Assembly (NCBI GenBank): GCA_023375675.1
Contig: JALQBC010000054.1
Coordinates: 1-64,000 of the forward strand
Reading direction: 5' to 3'
DNA: 64,000 nt
From: Cytospora piceicola
Lineage: Eukaryota > Ascomycota > Sordariomycetes > Diaporthales > Cytosporaceae
In this document: positions 12,204 to 24,600 of the stretch, piece after piece
How positions within the stretch are numbered: position 1 is the first letter of the stretch
Layout of the letters: the number at the start of each line of letters is the position of its first letter
Position numbers and translations under genes: made by a program
The notes under the pieces: generated by a model
What the model was told of the DNA's origin: nothing
Databases searched by the model: none
The model's input: only the letters and a program-made list of their open reading frames with translations

Positions 12204-12223
12204 CCGGTAGGTATACCTACCGG
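12204..12223. repeat. perfect 20-bp palindrome
   Basis: CCGGTAGGTATACCTACCGG equals its own reverse complement. It lies in intergenic sequence about 600 bp upstream of the 495-aa minus-strand gene. It could be a dimeric regulator site or remnant of a small transposon; only the symmetry is observed. Confidence 0.6.
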
Positions 12224-14410
12224 TACCGAAACTCACCGTTAATGAGCTATACCTGAGTTACATAAACACATTTTTAGAGTTTGTCGATAAATGGGAGCCG
12301 ATGTGTATGATTTTCCATGGTTATGGCCACGAGTTGTGGGCAAAAGGTGGCGACAGCTTCCAAGAAATGGGTGCTTCCTTGACTAGCATCAACCGCCAAG
12401 TCCACCCCTTTGTGGCTTACGCAAAGTGACTGTGTGGGACTGGGAAATTGATGTCTAGGGTGTCTGAATCTGGTTCAAAGAGCTTCTCTTTTATTGTTAC
12501 CGAACTATTGTCGTCCGCAGAAAGACCACAAGCCCCGGACTTCTCACGGATGCTAAGCTAAGTCATACGCGTACACCTGAAGTACAGCAGCAGCAGCAGC
12601 TGACACGAGACCGAGTGCCCTCGATAGACAGAACTTGCGGCCTTTTCCATTCGTTCCAGCACCTGCAGAGCGGCAGGACTCAGTGCGGGCCGCAAGGTAG
12701 CAGAGGAAAAGGCCGCAGTTGGCCGCGCGTGGAAGGCATGTCACGACGCATTCTTCTACCACGACGAGATTCGACGGGGACCTACCAGGTGCTCTGTGGG
12801 TGTACGAAAAAGTTCCACCGAACCGGGCGAAAGCATACTAATACACTCTCAAGACACACTCTCTATGGCTACGTCTACCACGGTCCTCCCCCTCCCCCTC
12901 TCCACAGAAGGCGAGACACACCATTGAGAACCTGGCTGCGTCCCAATATTGGCCTATGGAAAGCGACAGACAGATATATGGTGCTAATGAAGATGGGGGA
13001 TCTGCAAGGAGTCGCAAGACTACCAGGACCGGGCTGAGTATCCAACGGACGTCGCTGACAATACTAACTTCCCACCGCCTGCCGGCGAGGATGAATGGGA
13101 CCTGGACCGACGGGCGATGGGCGATGGAGCGAGCACAGGCACGCTTACCATAGGCCAATACCATGCGGAATTTCTAGGAAGGGCGCATCAAAGAGAATCT
13201 CTCTAAGACGCCGTGGAAGCTTGTAGAACTGCCCAGGTGGTGGGGTTGAGAGCGGAACTGAAGCCGAGGGACAACTTGCACCAGCCACTGACCGAGATTG
13301 GCGAAGTCTCGGCTTGACCGGATGAAGCACATGATTGACTCTAAGTACTCCAAGTCGTCGTAACGTCTGAGCCAACTAAGGATTGGCGCACATGGACATG
13401 GAGATGGGCGGATTACTGCAGCACCCCAATAAGATATCATATGGACGAATACCTGGAGGCATAACATGTACGGTACCTAACCTAGGTGACGGTGTGCTCC
13501 CGTCCTATATCCTGAGTACACGTCCCCGTCTATCCCGCCACTCGGGAAGATACCAGGCGGAACGGATATATACAACAGATGATCAATCACATTTGTGGCC
13601 TGCACATCTATTTCATCCGATGTCGGTTGGCGGATCCAGCCTGCTACACGACATACGACAAGTCTCCTGCTGGATGCATATGGTTTTGTCTCACTGCAGC
13701 AAAGAGAATCCCCTGCCAGTGCTGGCCAGACACTGGACTGGAGACCTCTTTACTCAAGCAAATTTCCCGACACGCCTGAGACAGTAAGAGTCTATCGACT
13801 GGGCCCTCCCAACGCCTCAAATTCAGTGCTGGCCAGACACGGACTCGGGACGTTGGGAGGACCAAGTCAAACAGACGCTACTATCACCAGCTAGGTCTCT
13901 CTTCTCTTCTCTCTCTCCACTCTCTCTCTACTCTTTCCCCAACTCTCTTTCCATCCGTATGTCCGCATAACGAACAGCCTGCTGCTCGAATGAGGTACCG
14001 GCCAAATACTTCTTGATTTCAGAGATCCCGGAGCCTGCCAGGGATAGAAATTGCCTGAGAACCTGTCCCAGGCATTGGCCAATTGATTGACTGGCTGACT
14101 GGCTAACCACCAGGGCCACGACAGTCAGGACTTGGACGATGCATATAGGTACAGCCATAGCTGCAATGCAAGCCTGACATGGATTTTACCATGTAGGATC
14201 CCACACGGGGCGCGTCTGCGACAACCTCAGACCACAACAGTATGAAGAAGAAAGAAGCAAGAAGGGCGACTGGCCTGGTCTCCAGTGCCCCCTCTAGCGT
14301 ACCCCTTTCTCCTGTCATTGTTGCAGCCTGGGGACCAGGAGGTCGCGCGCCCTGCATGGAATCCTTCCACAGCAGCAAATGTGCTGTAGTGGCTCCGTCC
14401 GGTCATTGGG

Positions 14411-14437
14411 TGTGTGTGTGTGTGTGTGTGTGTGTGT
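14411..14437. repeat. (GT)n microsatellite
   Basis: About 13 uninterrupted TG dinucleotides in intergenic DNA. No function is inferred. Confidence 0.9.
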
Positions 14438-15171
14438 CCTTCTCACGTGTGCATTGCTATTGCCGTACAATCCTCGAAGCTCGTCAGTTGGGATGTTCGC
14501 AGCATATTCCCAGCTGGAGGGTCAAGGTCACATACCAGGAGTCGCAGCCTCTCTCTCACTCTCTTTCCCCTCAGACCGTCTTCATCTCAGAAGGTGGAGT
14601 AACATTATGATACATAAAGAACATCATAATTGCTGCGTGATGAGAGAACCTCATTATCTGTCTTTGAGCAGGATTGCACTGCCTCAAACAGACCAATATG
14701 GTATGCACCCGGTCGGAAGAGTAACAGTAAGAAAAGCCTCCCAAGGACAGGCCTGAGATCACAGAGGAATTGGTCTGCCCAAGGAACACAGTAGTATGTA
14801 AAAAGGAAAATAAACCACGTTGCGCATTACGCGTGTGTGTTCGTGCGCATGTGTGTGAGAGGACGTAAATATAGAGAACCCCAGGGAGAAATCAGAGCTC
14901 AAGATTTATTGAAAGGAAGTGGGCGGTCGGACTATCGAGTTATAGTGTCGTAGGGACCCATTGACACGCACAAAAGACGGTAAGTACCTTACAAGTCCCA
15001 CCCATATCAACATACCATCCAGCTAACCCTCTCCTCCCCGAGCTCTAGATAATCTGACAGCTGCAGCGAGACATGCTCTGCCGACGGGTACGTGCCTGTC
15101 CCCGCCATATCCATATCCCTGTCAACATCCCCGTCTATATCCCTGTTTCCGTGCCCCCACCGCAACCCCCA

Positions 15172-16194
15172 TCATCCCGTTTGTCGATGCTCGTCCCGGT
15201 CTCGAGCGACATCTTCCCACGCGGCAATCAATTCCAGGTACTTCTGTCGCTCGCGACGGATCTCGCCCTCAATGTCCACGACATGATGCATTGTCTCCTG
15301 CCACTGGTCATTGAGGGTGCCTAGCCGCTCGGTATGCCGCTGGACAGCACGGTAGACCATTGCCTGCATATCCTCATAGGTGCCAGGTACTGGTGTGTAC
15401 CGGAGCGCGCTTGCCTGCTGATCGCTGTGGCCTTGGCTGCCAAGCGTGACCAGTTGGTGCAAGAGCACGGCAACGTGCCCATCCACGCCCGGATCGTCTT
15501 CGCTCTGAACTGTCATGCGCGTGGGCGTCACCTGAAATGGCGGTGGCGGGCCAGGATGCCCTGCCGAAGGGGGAGACCGGGGGCTGTATCGCATGTCCTT
15601 CGTTGTCCGCCCTGGCAATTGTGTCACGGGTAGCTGAGCAGCAGCATGCCGGCTTGAGCTGGTCTGAGGCTGCACCATTGGCTTGCTGGGTGCCCACAGG
15701 CTGTCGACGGCGCTGCGATCTGCTAGGGATGGGTGTTGGTTCACCCCCGCTCCCACGCCGGGCGGTTCCATACCTACACCCATGCCTATTCCCATGCCCA
15801 TACCCATGTCCATGGCATGGCCAGCGGAAGCCACTCTTGTTGGTGTTCTGGGTAGGCCGAGTATCGCTGCTCCGCGGCCCGGACGAGTGGCAAAGTGCAT
15901 GTCCGTTGGGGAGGCCGATGCCATGGATTGTTGGGATGGAGAATGTGAATATAAATGTGGATGCGGATGTGAATTTGAGTGTGAGTGTGAATGTGACTGC
16001 GAAGGAGGCCGTGGTGGGAATAGATCTGGGCGTCTCTGTCGGAGGGCATCGATGCTCTCCTTCTGCTGCATGGAAAGCTGCGCGTCGGGGATCGTGCGGT
16101 ACCAGCTGAAAGCAGTCATATCGTCCGCCGCCATGTTGCCTGTATCTGAAGCCTCATAACTTATGACGTTGTCGTTACTGTTGATATCCATCAT
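15172..16194 (-). CDS. uncharacterised low-complexity protein, 340 aa
   Basis: The minus-strand frame begins with tandem ATGs at 16194. The first 65 residues look folded or helical (AFSWYRTIPDAQLSMQQKE). They are followed by a Ser-His/Pro-His repeat near residues 64-85 and a Met-Gly repeat near 128-142. Much of the middle is Pro/Ser-rich and likely disordered. The last 90 residues are charged and helical, probably a coiled coil. No family is recognised. The gene is divergent from the next plus-strand gene, with a 448-bp shared upstream region. The coding strand produces the shadow repeats seen in other frames. Confidence 0.65.
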   Translation of the reverse strand: MMDINSNDNVISYEASDTGNMAADDMTAFSWYRTIPDAQLSMQQKESIDALRQRRPDLFPPRPPSQSHSHSHSNSHPHPHLYSHSPSQQSMASASPTDMHFATRPGRGAAILGLPRTPTRVASAGHAMDMGMGMGIGMGVGMEPPGVGAGVNQHPSLADRSAVDSLWAPSKPMVQPQTSSSRHAAAQLPVTQLPGRTTKDMRYSPRSPPSAGHPGPPPPFQVTPTRMTVQSEDDPGVDGHVAVLLHQLVTLGSQGHSDQQASALRYTPVPGTYEDMQAMVYRAVQRHTERLGTLNDQWQETMHHVVDIEGEIRRERQKYLELIAAWEDVARDRDEHRQTG

Positions 16195-16642
16195 GGGTCC
16201 ATGTCCATGTCAAATGAAGGCGATTCGTTTTGCATCTGACCCCCTTCCGGTGGGCTTTCAAGGTTGGATGGGCAGCTCAGTTGCTGGAGCGATGACCTCT
16301 GAGCCGATACCAGGTCTTTTCAGAGAGCTAGAGGGTTGAAATGAATGTTGAGTGACTGCACAGGACAAAGAAAGGTAGGACTTGGACTGCGTGCAGTAGT
16401 TGGGGGTGCCTGAGGAGCCCTTATCCAACCATTTCTTTAGCAATGCACCCTAAAAGCTAGGGAGTTCATGATTGCTTTGTACAAGACGTATGCGCGTATG
16501 AGACAGTATGTTGTTTCTGTATGAGAGGTCCACTTGTCTGGGGACATACACACACACACACACACACACTTATACGGATGAGAAAAGATATTAGAAGAGA
16601 TAATTATAGGGAAGGGAGGGACCATCAGATACACCCTCACAT
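16195..16642. other. divergent intergenic region with (CA)n tract
   Basis: 448 bp between two start codons. A (CA)n microsatellite lies at 16549-16569. No further element was seen. Confidence 0.5.
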
Positions 16643-19600
16643 ATGAGAACCACAACGACACCGCTCCTCATCTACCGTTGTCCTCCCAAAGTCGCCAGGA
16701 TACCGCGCCATAGTATGACACCACCTGTGTTTGAGGGTGAGGGGGATCAGATCAAGATCCTGGGTCGATACGTGGACCAACTATCAAGGAGCCAAAGACA
16801 TATACGGCTTTCATGGGCAGCCCATCATGTCGTTGCCTTTAAACGCTTCCTCGTCCGTGGACAGCACTCTCCAGAATCAGTCAAGGCACCCGAGGCCGAG
16901 CCACAGTTGCGTGAGCTCGCCGAGATGATTGGGATCCCGACGGCCCGGCTCAGTAGAGATCAATGGGCGGCTGTCTATAAGAGGATCCTATCGAGTCTCC
17001 TATACCGACTGGACGAGTTTAGGAGAGATGGTGCTATTCAAGGTGACAGGCTGGATGCTGAAAGTAACGTGAGTGATTCCAACAACCTCTCCTCTGACTG
17101 TGTGATCCGTCGCCTGGTTTCACGAGCTCGCAACTTTTATCTTGTCTTTTTTTGTCGTTTTCGTCATCGTCTTCGTCGCCATCGTCATAGTTGTTGATGT
17201 TGTTATTGTTCTTGATGTTGTTGTTGCTGCAGGAGAGCCACGGCTGACACTCAACCTGACACTATTGTAAAGCGTACCAGGTGGATTTGGGATGCAGAGC
17301 AGGTCCGGTATATCCTTTCAGATGCTTATTGCGGCGGCGGCGATGCTGCTGCTGCTGATGAAGCTACTGTTGTCGATGAAGCTGACCGCTCTGACGACGT
17401 TCATGTCGAGTTCGAAGCCATCGACATTGATACCGACGACGTTGATAGTCCCGAGGCTGACAGCATCACTGGGAATATTGTTCCTGACGATGAATTAATC
17501 TCTAGTTCAGCTGGGTCCAGTCATGTCAATGGTGGCGGTGCTGGAATAGAGGAAGAAGGCAGTGGGATGGTAATCATGCAGGAGGACATGGGTCACTTTG
17601 AGCCTCCTTCATCGCCATCAACATTACCATTACCATTACCACCTACATCGCCATGGAAGGCAGAGACGATTCCAGCCGTGACGAGTCCAGCCGTGACAGT
17701 CCAGCCTGGGAGCCACCGGCATAGTCAGGAGGAGCTGGTCAGGGGAATTCTACAAATGCTTTCTCGTCGATCGCAACCGCTCCAGCAGCAGCAGCAGGAA
17801 CAACAACCGCCGCGACAGGAGATACATTCTCGGCAGCCGCCGAGTACTCAACAGCAGGAGGAAGGGCAGCAAGCGGCACAGGACAACAGCTCGGGCCCTA
17901 CACAACATCCACAGCTCCAGGGGGGAATTCGTCGATGTGGTTGCCATGAGCTCGATATCGAGGGGCGAGCAATCGAGCAGGAGAGGCGTGTCGCATGTGA
18001 TCAGCTTGTACCTGGACTTGGGCAAAATTCCGAACCAGATCAGGAAGAGCACACGGAGACCCCGACGGCGACAATTATGAGGCTCGGATCCCAACTCCAA
18101 TCGCATCCAGCTCAGCAGGAAAATGACCAAGTCGTCGCTGCCGCAAAGATTCAGGGCCCTGCCATCCGCTCAGAGACAGGCGAGTTGGGGCTCGCGGCAT
18201 CTCGACATGCCCCTCCTCAGCCTGGGATGTCTTCTATCTCGAGCCACACTGGGTCACGTACAGCCTCGCTTTCCCGACCAGCTGCAAGTTGGCGTCAGCC
18301 TGAGTCCCGAGCGACTCATTCTTCGAGCAGTCAGCTGAAGCTAGCGCAGAAACAAGGACAGACACTATCTAATGCAGCACAGTCATGGATGAAAACTGTT
18401 TCTGCTTCTGTTGCTGTTGCGGTTGCTGTGTCGCCGCCGCCGAAGTCATCGCCGTCAAGATTTCAAGTCCCGATGCCTCCACCACAATTGGTGACAAGTC
18501 TGCCTGAAGCACCATCTGCTACATCACCGGCAAGGCCTACGACGGAACCGCCGCCGTTGGCATCATCAACATCACAGCAACCAGATACCGCCGCTCCAGA
18601 GCCTAGTGCCCCAGCATATCACCTGGAAGGACTAGGTCTGGATGTAAAGGCTTCGAGCTCTCAGAGACGACGCCGGGCCAGGGTCTCTAGGGCCTGTCGT
18701 AGATCACAATACCATCTGAATTTCCTACCAGACTCAGACCGGGGTCGCCGGCTCACGTTCAGCACTGACGACAGCAGTCAACATTGCTCCTCACCAGAAT
18801 CGTCACCACGGCAGCGGCAACCCTTACGGGCAACTACGGCAGAGATCTCGGGAAATACAAAGCTTGATACCAATAGCCTAGGCCTCGGCTTAGACAGGGA
18901 GACGGCAGCCACAGCACCACCGTGTACACCGGCAACCCTGGCGGAGAGACGAGGCCTCACGTCAGCTCTTGCGGCAAGACAGCAACCACACCAGCTGCCT
19001 CCATCGCTGCCTCCCACTCCACTGCCCACGAAGTCCCAACGGACAAAGAGGCTTTTCGACGTCCTCAATTCTGATATCAATGCCGCCGAGAACAAATCAC
19101 CCCCATTGTGGGAAGGCATCGGCCTGTATGAGGGCGTTGGAGCTGACACCGAATCTGGAGTGCGGCATACCATGGGCGGTGGCTGGGACGTCTCGACAGC
19201 TCACGATGCTCAAAGGCAACCGGACAGTCGGCACTGCTATACCCTACCCTCGACCCAGCACATTCAGGTCCCTGGCCGGTACTATGACACACACTTCGAC
19301 CCACACCTTCCCAGCACCGCCTCCGTAGCAATGGGACAAACGGCCACCGCGGTAGCTTCTCGCCGAGCAGTAGTAGGCACACCATTCTCCCAGATCACCC
19401 CCACAACTGCCACCGCCATTACCACCGCCACTACAAAGCTGCATGAAGGGCTGCTTGTAGGTGGACCAGACAATCTTGACGAACGGGATAGTGGGACGGT
19501 GAGAGATCTTATAGACACGAAGTCACAAGAATGGCGGCTTGTATTATCAGAGATTCGCCGTGCTACGGAAGACAGAGGGGTCAGATTCGAGATATCGAGA

Positions 19601-19711
19601 GCCATGCTAGGGGGGTGTCAAAACCGGAGGAGGGAGCTCGAGCACGATTTGGAAGGGCGCGTAAAGGGCGCGTATGAATTCTTACTGATGCAAGGAGGTT
19701 CGCTCTATTAA
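16643..19711 (+). CDS. uncharacterised Gln/Ser/Pro-rich protein, intron not fully resolved
   Basis: The first exon starts at ATG 16643 (or 16715) and encodes a compact region including RLSRDQWAAVYKRIL. A strong GTGAGT donor lies at 17069. The downstream frame is open from about 17233 to the stop at 19711, preceded by a pyrimidine-rich stretch and CAG at 17230-17232. The GTGAGT and CAG pair would shift frame. Frame is kept either by a different donor (GTTTAG at 17017 with the CAG), or by GTGAGT with an AAG acceptor ending at 17272. The second part, about 820 residues, is low complexity: acidic first, then Gln-rich (near 17770-17880), Pro/Ser-rich, with a basic patch (QRRRRARVSRACRRS) near 18.66 kb and a charged helical C-terminus. 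It may be a nuclear or disordered regulator, but no domain supports that. Confidence 0.55.
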
Positions 19712-20447
19712 TTAACAGCCGTAAAATAGATACCGACTGATAATGTTGACTGGGATCGAATTAGTATAGCCGGCCCTCTTCTCCGGGCAGTAGCGAAAAT
19801 AAACATTCCTATCAAGGTCTTTCTTCCCACGAGCTTCACAGCTCTAAGGCTCGGTCGTCGGTGTAGCTAGGTTAGAAACCTGGTCGCCACTATTGACTCG
19901 GCGCAAGACCTTCAGATAAACTGAGGTACTTGTACTAGCATCCCGGTTCCGGGGCTTTACTACGGGCTACTGCCTTGGAAACGTGCTGCCCCGGTAACCG
20001 TAGCTCCAGCATTATCATCGTCATGGTGGTGGTAGTGGTAGTGGTGCTGTTCCTCTTTATATTAATATCAGAGGTCTTTAAGTCGTCTTCGGCAACTTCA
20101 TTCCGGCTTTAAAATACTATGTTGCAATTATCATGCGCTTAATCGAAGGCTTGGCTGTTAATGAACTGAGTGAGGCTAACTTAATGTTGCCCTGTATATA
20201 GGCGAAGAGGAACTGGTAGTTAAGGAAGATTTAAAACTAAGAGCGATAACCTTAAAAGAACAGTTAAAGAGAGATATAGAGATGTAAATAGATTATATAC
20301 ATCTTTCTAGTTATATATAAATATATGCCTTATATATATACCTTGAAATATTTATACTATTAAGCTTATTTTTAAGAACTTACTTACTTAAGTAGTATAA
20401 CCTATTTTAGGTTTATTAAATAAGCTATAAAATAGAAATTTTAAAAC
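19712..20447. other. transition from gene island to RIP block
   Basis: GC content falls in steps from about 20.1 kb onward. No gene is visible. The end of the unresolved Gln-rich gene lies just to the left. Confidence 0.5.
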
Positions 20448-20676
20448 AACTAGAGAACGGCGGTAGGACCGCCTGCCGAGAAGGCCTTCCGTTAGGAAGG
20501 ATCGGAATCTTAATAGCTACTTAGGTAGATAGTTAGATACGCCGCTTAGGCTGCTCCGGATATAATAGAGTAACGCCCGAATTGTATCCTCCGCAGCCTT
20601 AAGCGGCGAAATAATTAACTAACTAACTAACTTACTAGCTACTTTAATAACTAACCTATTAGCTAACTTACTTATA

Positions 20677-20725
<49 letters not shown>

Positions 20726-20798
20726 GCCTACCTACTTACTTACTTACTTAATAGCTAATTTACTTACTTACCTACCTACTTACCTACTTACTTATTTA

Positions 20799-20862
<64 letters not shown>

Positions 20863-21645
20863 TTAACTTAATTCGAATCTAAAGGCTTATATAAGCCTTT
20901 AGTAAAGAGGAAGGGAAGGAAGGGCTAAGGTTTAGGTTAAGAACCTTAAGAACCTATAGAATTAAAACTATTAGCTTTAATAGTAAGCCTACTTTAAAGG
21001 CTACGATTTAATTAAATATACCGTTTAATAGCCCTTTTTCTACAGATTTAGATTTAGGTTAGTTTTATTTAATCGGATTAAAACTCGAGCGTACATCTTA
21101 ATATAAACCTAAAGGCCTAAGTAAGTAAAGAAGAAGGGAAAGGCTAGGGTTCGGGTTAAGAACCTTAAAAACTTACAGAATTAGAACTATTAGCTTTAAT
21201 AGTAAGCCTACCTTAAAGGCTACGATTAAATTAAATATATCGTTTAATAGCCCTTTTTCTATAGATTCAGATTTAAGTAAGTACGTCTTAATCGGATTAA
21301 AAATCGAGCGTGTATCTTAGTTCGAACCTAAGGTCTATAGTAAAAAGCCTTATCGTCAGCCTTATCGTAATCGGTCTTATCGTAGGCCTTAAAGTGACCG
21401 TAAGCCTTCCGGCAGGCATTAAAAGCCTTATAATCTCTAGTTCTTTTAGCCGTTCGACGGCTAAAAACACTGCTTTTAGTATCTAATTAAATCCGAGAAA
21501 CGGGTGCTATAGCGAATTAGCATAATTGTAATTCAGAGCTAATCAGAATTAAAAACAGGTAGCACAATCTTAAAGGTAATAATTTTCTATTATGCTCGCC
21601 TGCCTTATAAAACAAACATTAACCTTTTTAACAGAAGGCATTATA
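20448..21645 (+). repeat. left terminal inverted repeat arm
   Basis: This arm matches the complement of 25791-26636 over several blocks. Within it, about 228 bp (20870-21098) is repeated in tandem at 21100-21328. The right arm has only one copy of that segment. Confidence 0.7.
20664..20864. repeat. (TTAC)n tandem array
   Basis: Mostly pure TTAC repeats with TACC and TTAT variants. The complement array (GTAA)n sits at the mirrored place in the right arm. Confidence 0.85.
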
Positions 21646-24600
21646 ATTAGTTACTATTATAGTTATAGGGCGAACGGAAGCAGGACTAGTAGCAGGGTTA
21701 AGGTTATATACTAACTTTACTACTAGCTTTATCGATAAGCTTTTAAATCGCCTGTATATTAGTTTAAATAGCTAGGCTTAAGCCTTAAGCTTTTATTCTT
21801 CTCTCTTTTCTTTTAATAAGCAGAACCTCTTTGATAATTAACGATATTACGTAATTAAAATCGAGCCTTTATATTATAATTAACCTGATTATTATAACCT
21901 AAGGTTAAGGTAATAGAAAGTTATACAGATAAAAGTTATATATAGCTTAAGTAAAGTTAATACTATAGAAGATAAGATCTTTATAAAAGAGTTCCGGCTA
22001 ACTTAATAACTTATTAAGGTTAAGGTTATAACTATATTAACTATAAATATAAGTAATATAAGCTCGCTTATATTAACTAGTAATATAAGTAATATAAGTA
22101 TACTAAAGAGCTAGATATATAATATAGCCGGTTACTATATAAATAGCTTTTATAGTTTACTTTTTAGTTATTAATTTCTAGTATTATCTTTATATAATAA
22201 AACTTACTTCTTTTTAATTATAGTAATAAAAAGCTTAAGTATTATTTATTTATATATATATATATTCTATTGATAATATTAACCTTACTAGTTATAATAA
22301 GTACCTTTATAAAGGTTACACTGTAATTATTATATTAATTACCGTTATAGTTATTAAACTTATAGTTATAGCTATAAGTATAATAAGATATAAATAATAA
22401 TAATAATAAAGATATAAGGTGCTATTAATAGTAAATACTTATAGTAAAATACTTTAAAGTAAGTCTTTACTTATAGCTTAATATAAATATAAGCTGCTTT
22501 TAAGCTATTACTTTTAACTTTATTTATACCTATATACTAGTAGGTACGTTACTATTATAAAAGTATTAGCGCTTAATAATATTATATTTAAGTTTTAAAT
22601 AAAGTAGTAAGAACTACGTAAGTAAAAGGAGAATATAGCTTATCCTTCTTATTAAAAAGCTATTATTTTTAAACGATAACCCTTTAAACTTTAACTCTTT
22701 TACCACCTACTTAGGCCTTATTATTTAGGTTCTATTATATACCTTTTAACTAGTTAGTATTACATTTTATAGTATTTTAAAGGAAGGGCGCTCTTAGTTT
22801 ATTCTTCTTCCTTTAAATTAGAAAGAGGCTTCTTAGTCTTAAGTAGTGCGGAAGGCATCTGTTAGGCTTAATTCTATCCTTTTTATACCTTAAAATATCT
22901 TTTATAAAGACGCTAGAAAGCCGATATAAAGTTTAAAATCTAGCTATATAAGGCCGATGCAGTCGATGCAGGACTATAGTAAGGCAGCTTAAAACTTAAA
23001 AAGACATTTTAAAAAACATTCTTATCCGGAGAATATAATATAGACCGAGCTGTTATATTGCAAGTATAGTAGATAGAACCGTCTCTATATAATAGTAATT
23101 AGAGGCATTAAACTATCTAATAACTAGTAAGTAAAGTATTATACCTACTGTATATAAATTATAAGTACCGGAACTATAGAAATGCTGTCTAAATAACCTT
23201 TATCATCTATCTATATATACTAGCATCCACCTCGACTTTACAGAATAAGGTAGAGCGCTATAACTCCTTATAATAAGAAGCTATCCTCTTAAGGCGCCGT
23301 ATCCTCTTACTTACCCTCTCTTCGAGCAAGAAGTGCTTACTTAGTAAATTATTAATAATAGCTTTAGTTACTATAATCGCTTAATCCTTAGCCGCCCGGA
23401 GAGTTCGTATTACTACTACCGCGTATACGTATCGATATAGTTACCGATACGGTTTCCTTAGCTTATACTTAAGCTTAGGCGATAGTAAAGGCAGAACCGA
23501 TACTATTTACCTTTCTTTTCTTACTTATAGGTTAGGCGACACGGTTAGCCGACAGGTAAAGGTTAAGCATTAAAAGCCTCTGCTTTTCGCACGCTATTAC
23601 GCAGTTAACCTGTTCGCTGTAACGAGTAGCTTCTTGTTTCGGTCGTAGTTAATAATCCGCCGAGGTAGCTAGAAAGAAATTAGCTATAGTGTCTTGCTCT
23701 TCCTTATACAATAATTCTAAATATAACTGCTAGTCTAGTAGGGCCGATAGCGAGAGATCGTAGACTTATCGGAGCAGGCCCGAACGTTAAATATATCTAA
23801 AGTATATATAGCAGACGGTGGTAGTATATATAACGCTGATAAAGTCGTCGAAGGATATATTTAATACCGAATACGTAGGCGCTACAGCTTTAAGTCGAGA
23901 GGGCTTAACCTTAGTAAAAGGCTCGCTAAAGGCTGCCGATATATAAGTTTAAGTAATATCTTATATATAGCAATGCAATGGTAAAGACTGCCTAGTTGTG
24001 TAACTTTAAATGTGTAAGACACTTTAAAAGCCAGCTAATTAGTATCTGCTTCTACCTTTACCTAAGGAGGTTTCAAGCGTTAAGAGAAAGGTAAAGAAGG
24101 TAGTGTAGGTAGCGGCACCTACTTTAGTAACTCGATTATAACCCGCTTTATAAATGGCGTACATGCAGCATTAGAACCCGGTTTTGGTAAGATGCTGTTA
24201 AACAGGCCGACTACCTTTACGTCTATCTAGGCCGCTGTAGCCTTGTTACTCTTTAAAGAATCCTACCTTTCTAGTTCCTATATAGAAACCAGAAATAGTA
24301 GCAGCGCGGACGGTTTAGTATTGCTGTTTAAGGATAACTTTATCCTCGACAGCCTATACAATAACTAGTACATAGTAAAATAATATAACTAAGTATTATA
24401 TAGTAATAGAAAAGGCAATAGCAGATAGTGTTATAATATATAGCTCGGCTATTAATATAAAATAGAACTAGCTCTACCTGCAGTTTTTACCTTCTATATA
24501 TATAAGACACTCTAATAGATAGCGGCTATAAGGTAGTGTTAAGGGTTAAGGTGTTTGCTAGAGGGTAGGTGTTACGATGCATTAAAATGATAGAGGTAAA

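Larger units (their letters stand above)
11609..15171. other. 3.6 kb region without a supported gene
   Basis: GC-balanced sequence with several open frames of 60-140 codons, none with coherent composition, splice structure or recognisable domains. It contains a perfect 20-bp palindrome at 12204-12223 and a (GT)n tract at 14411-14437. A short phrase TGCTGGCCAGACAC occurs twice near 13.72 and 13.83 kb. A multi-exon gene or non-coding RNA cannot be excluded. Confidence 0.45.

Noticed and set aside
12615..13894. Several plus-strand frames of 65-140 codons
   Set aside because: No coherent codon use, domains or splice sites; overlapping frames on both strands are equally open.
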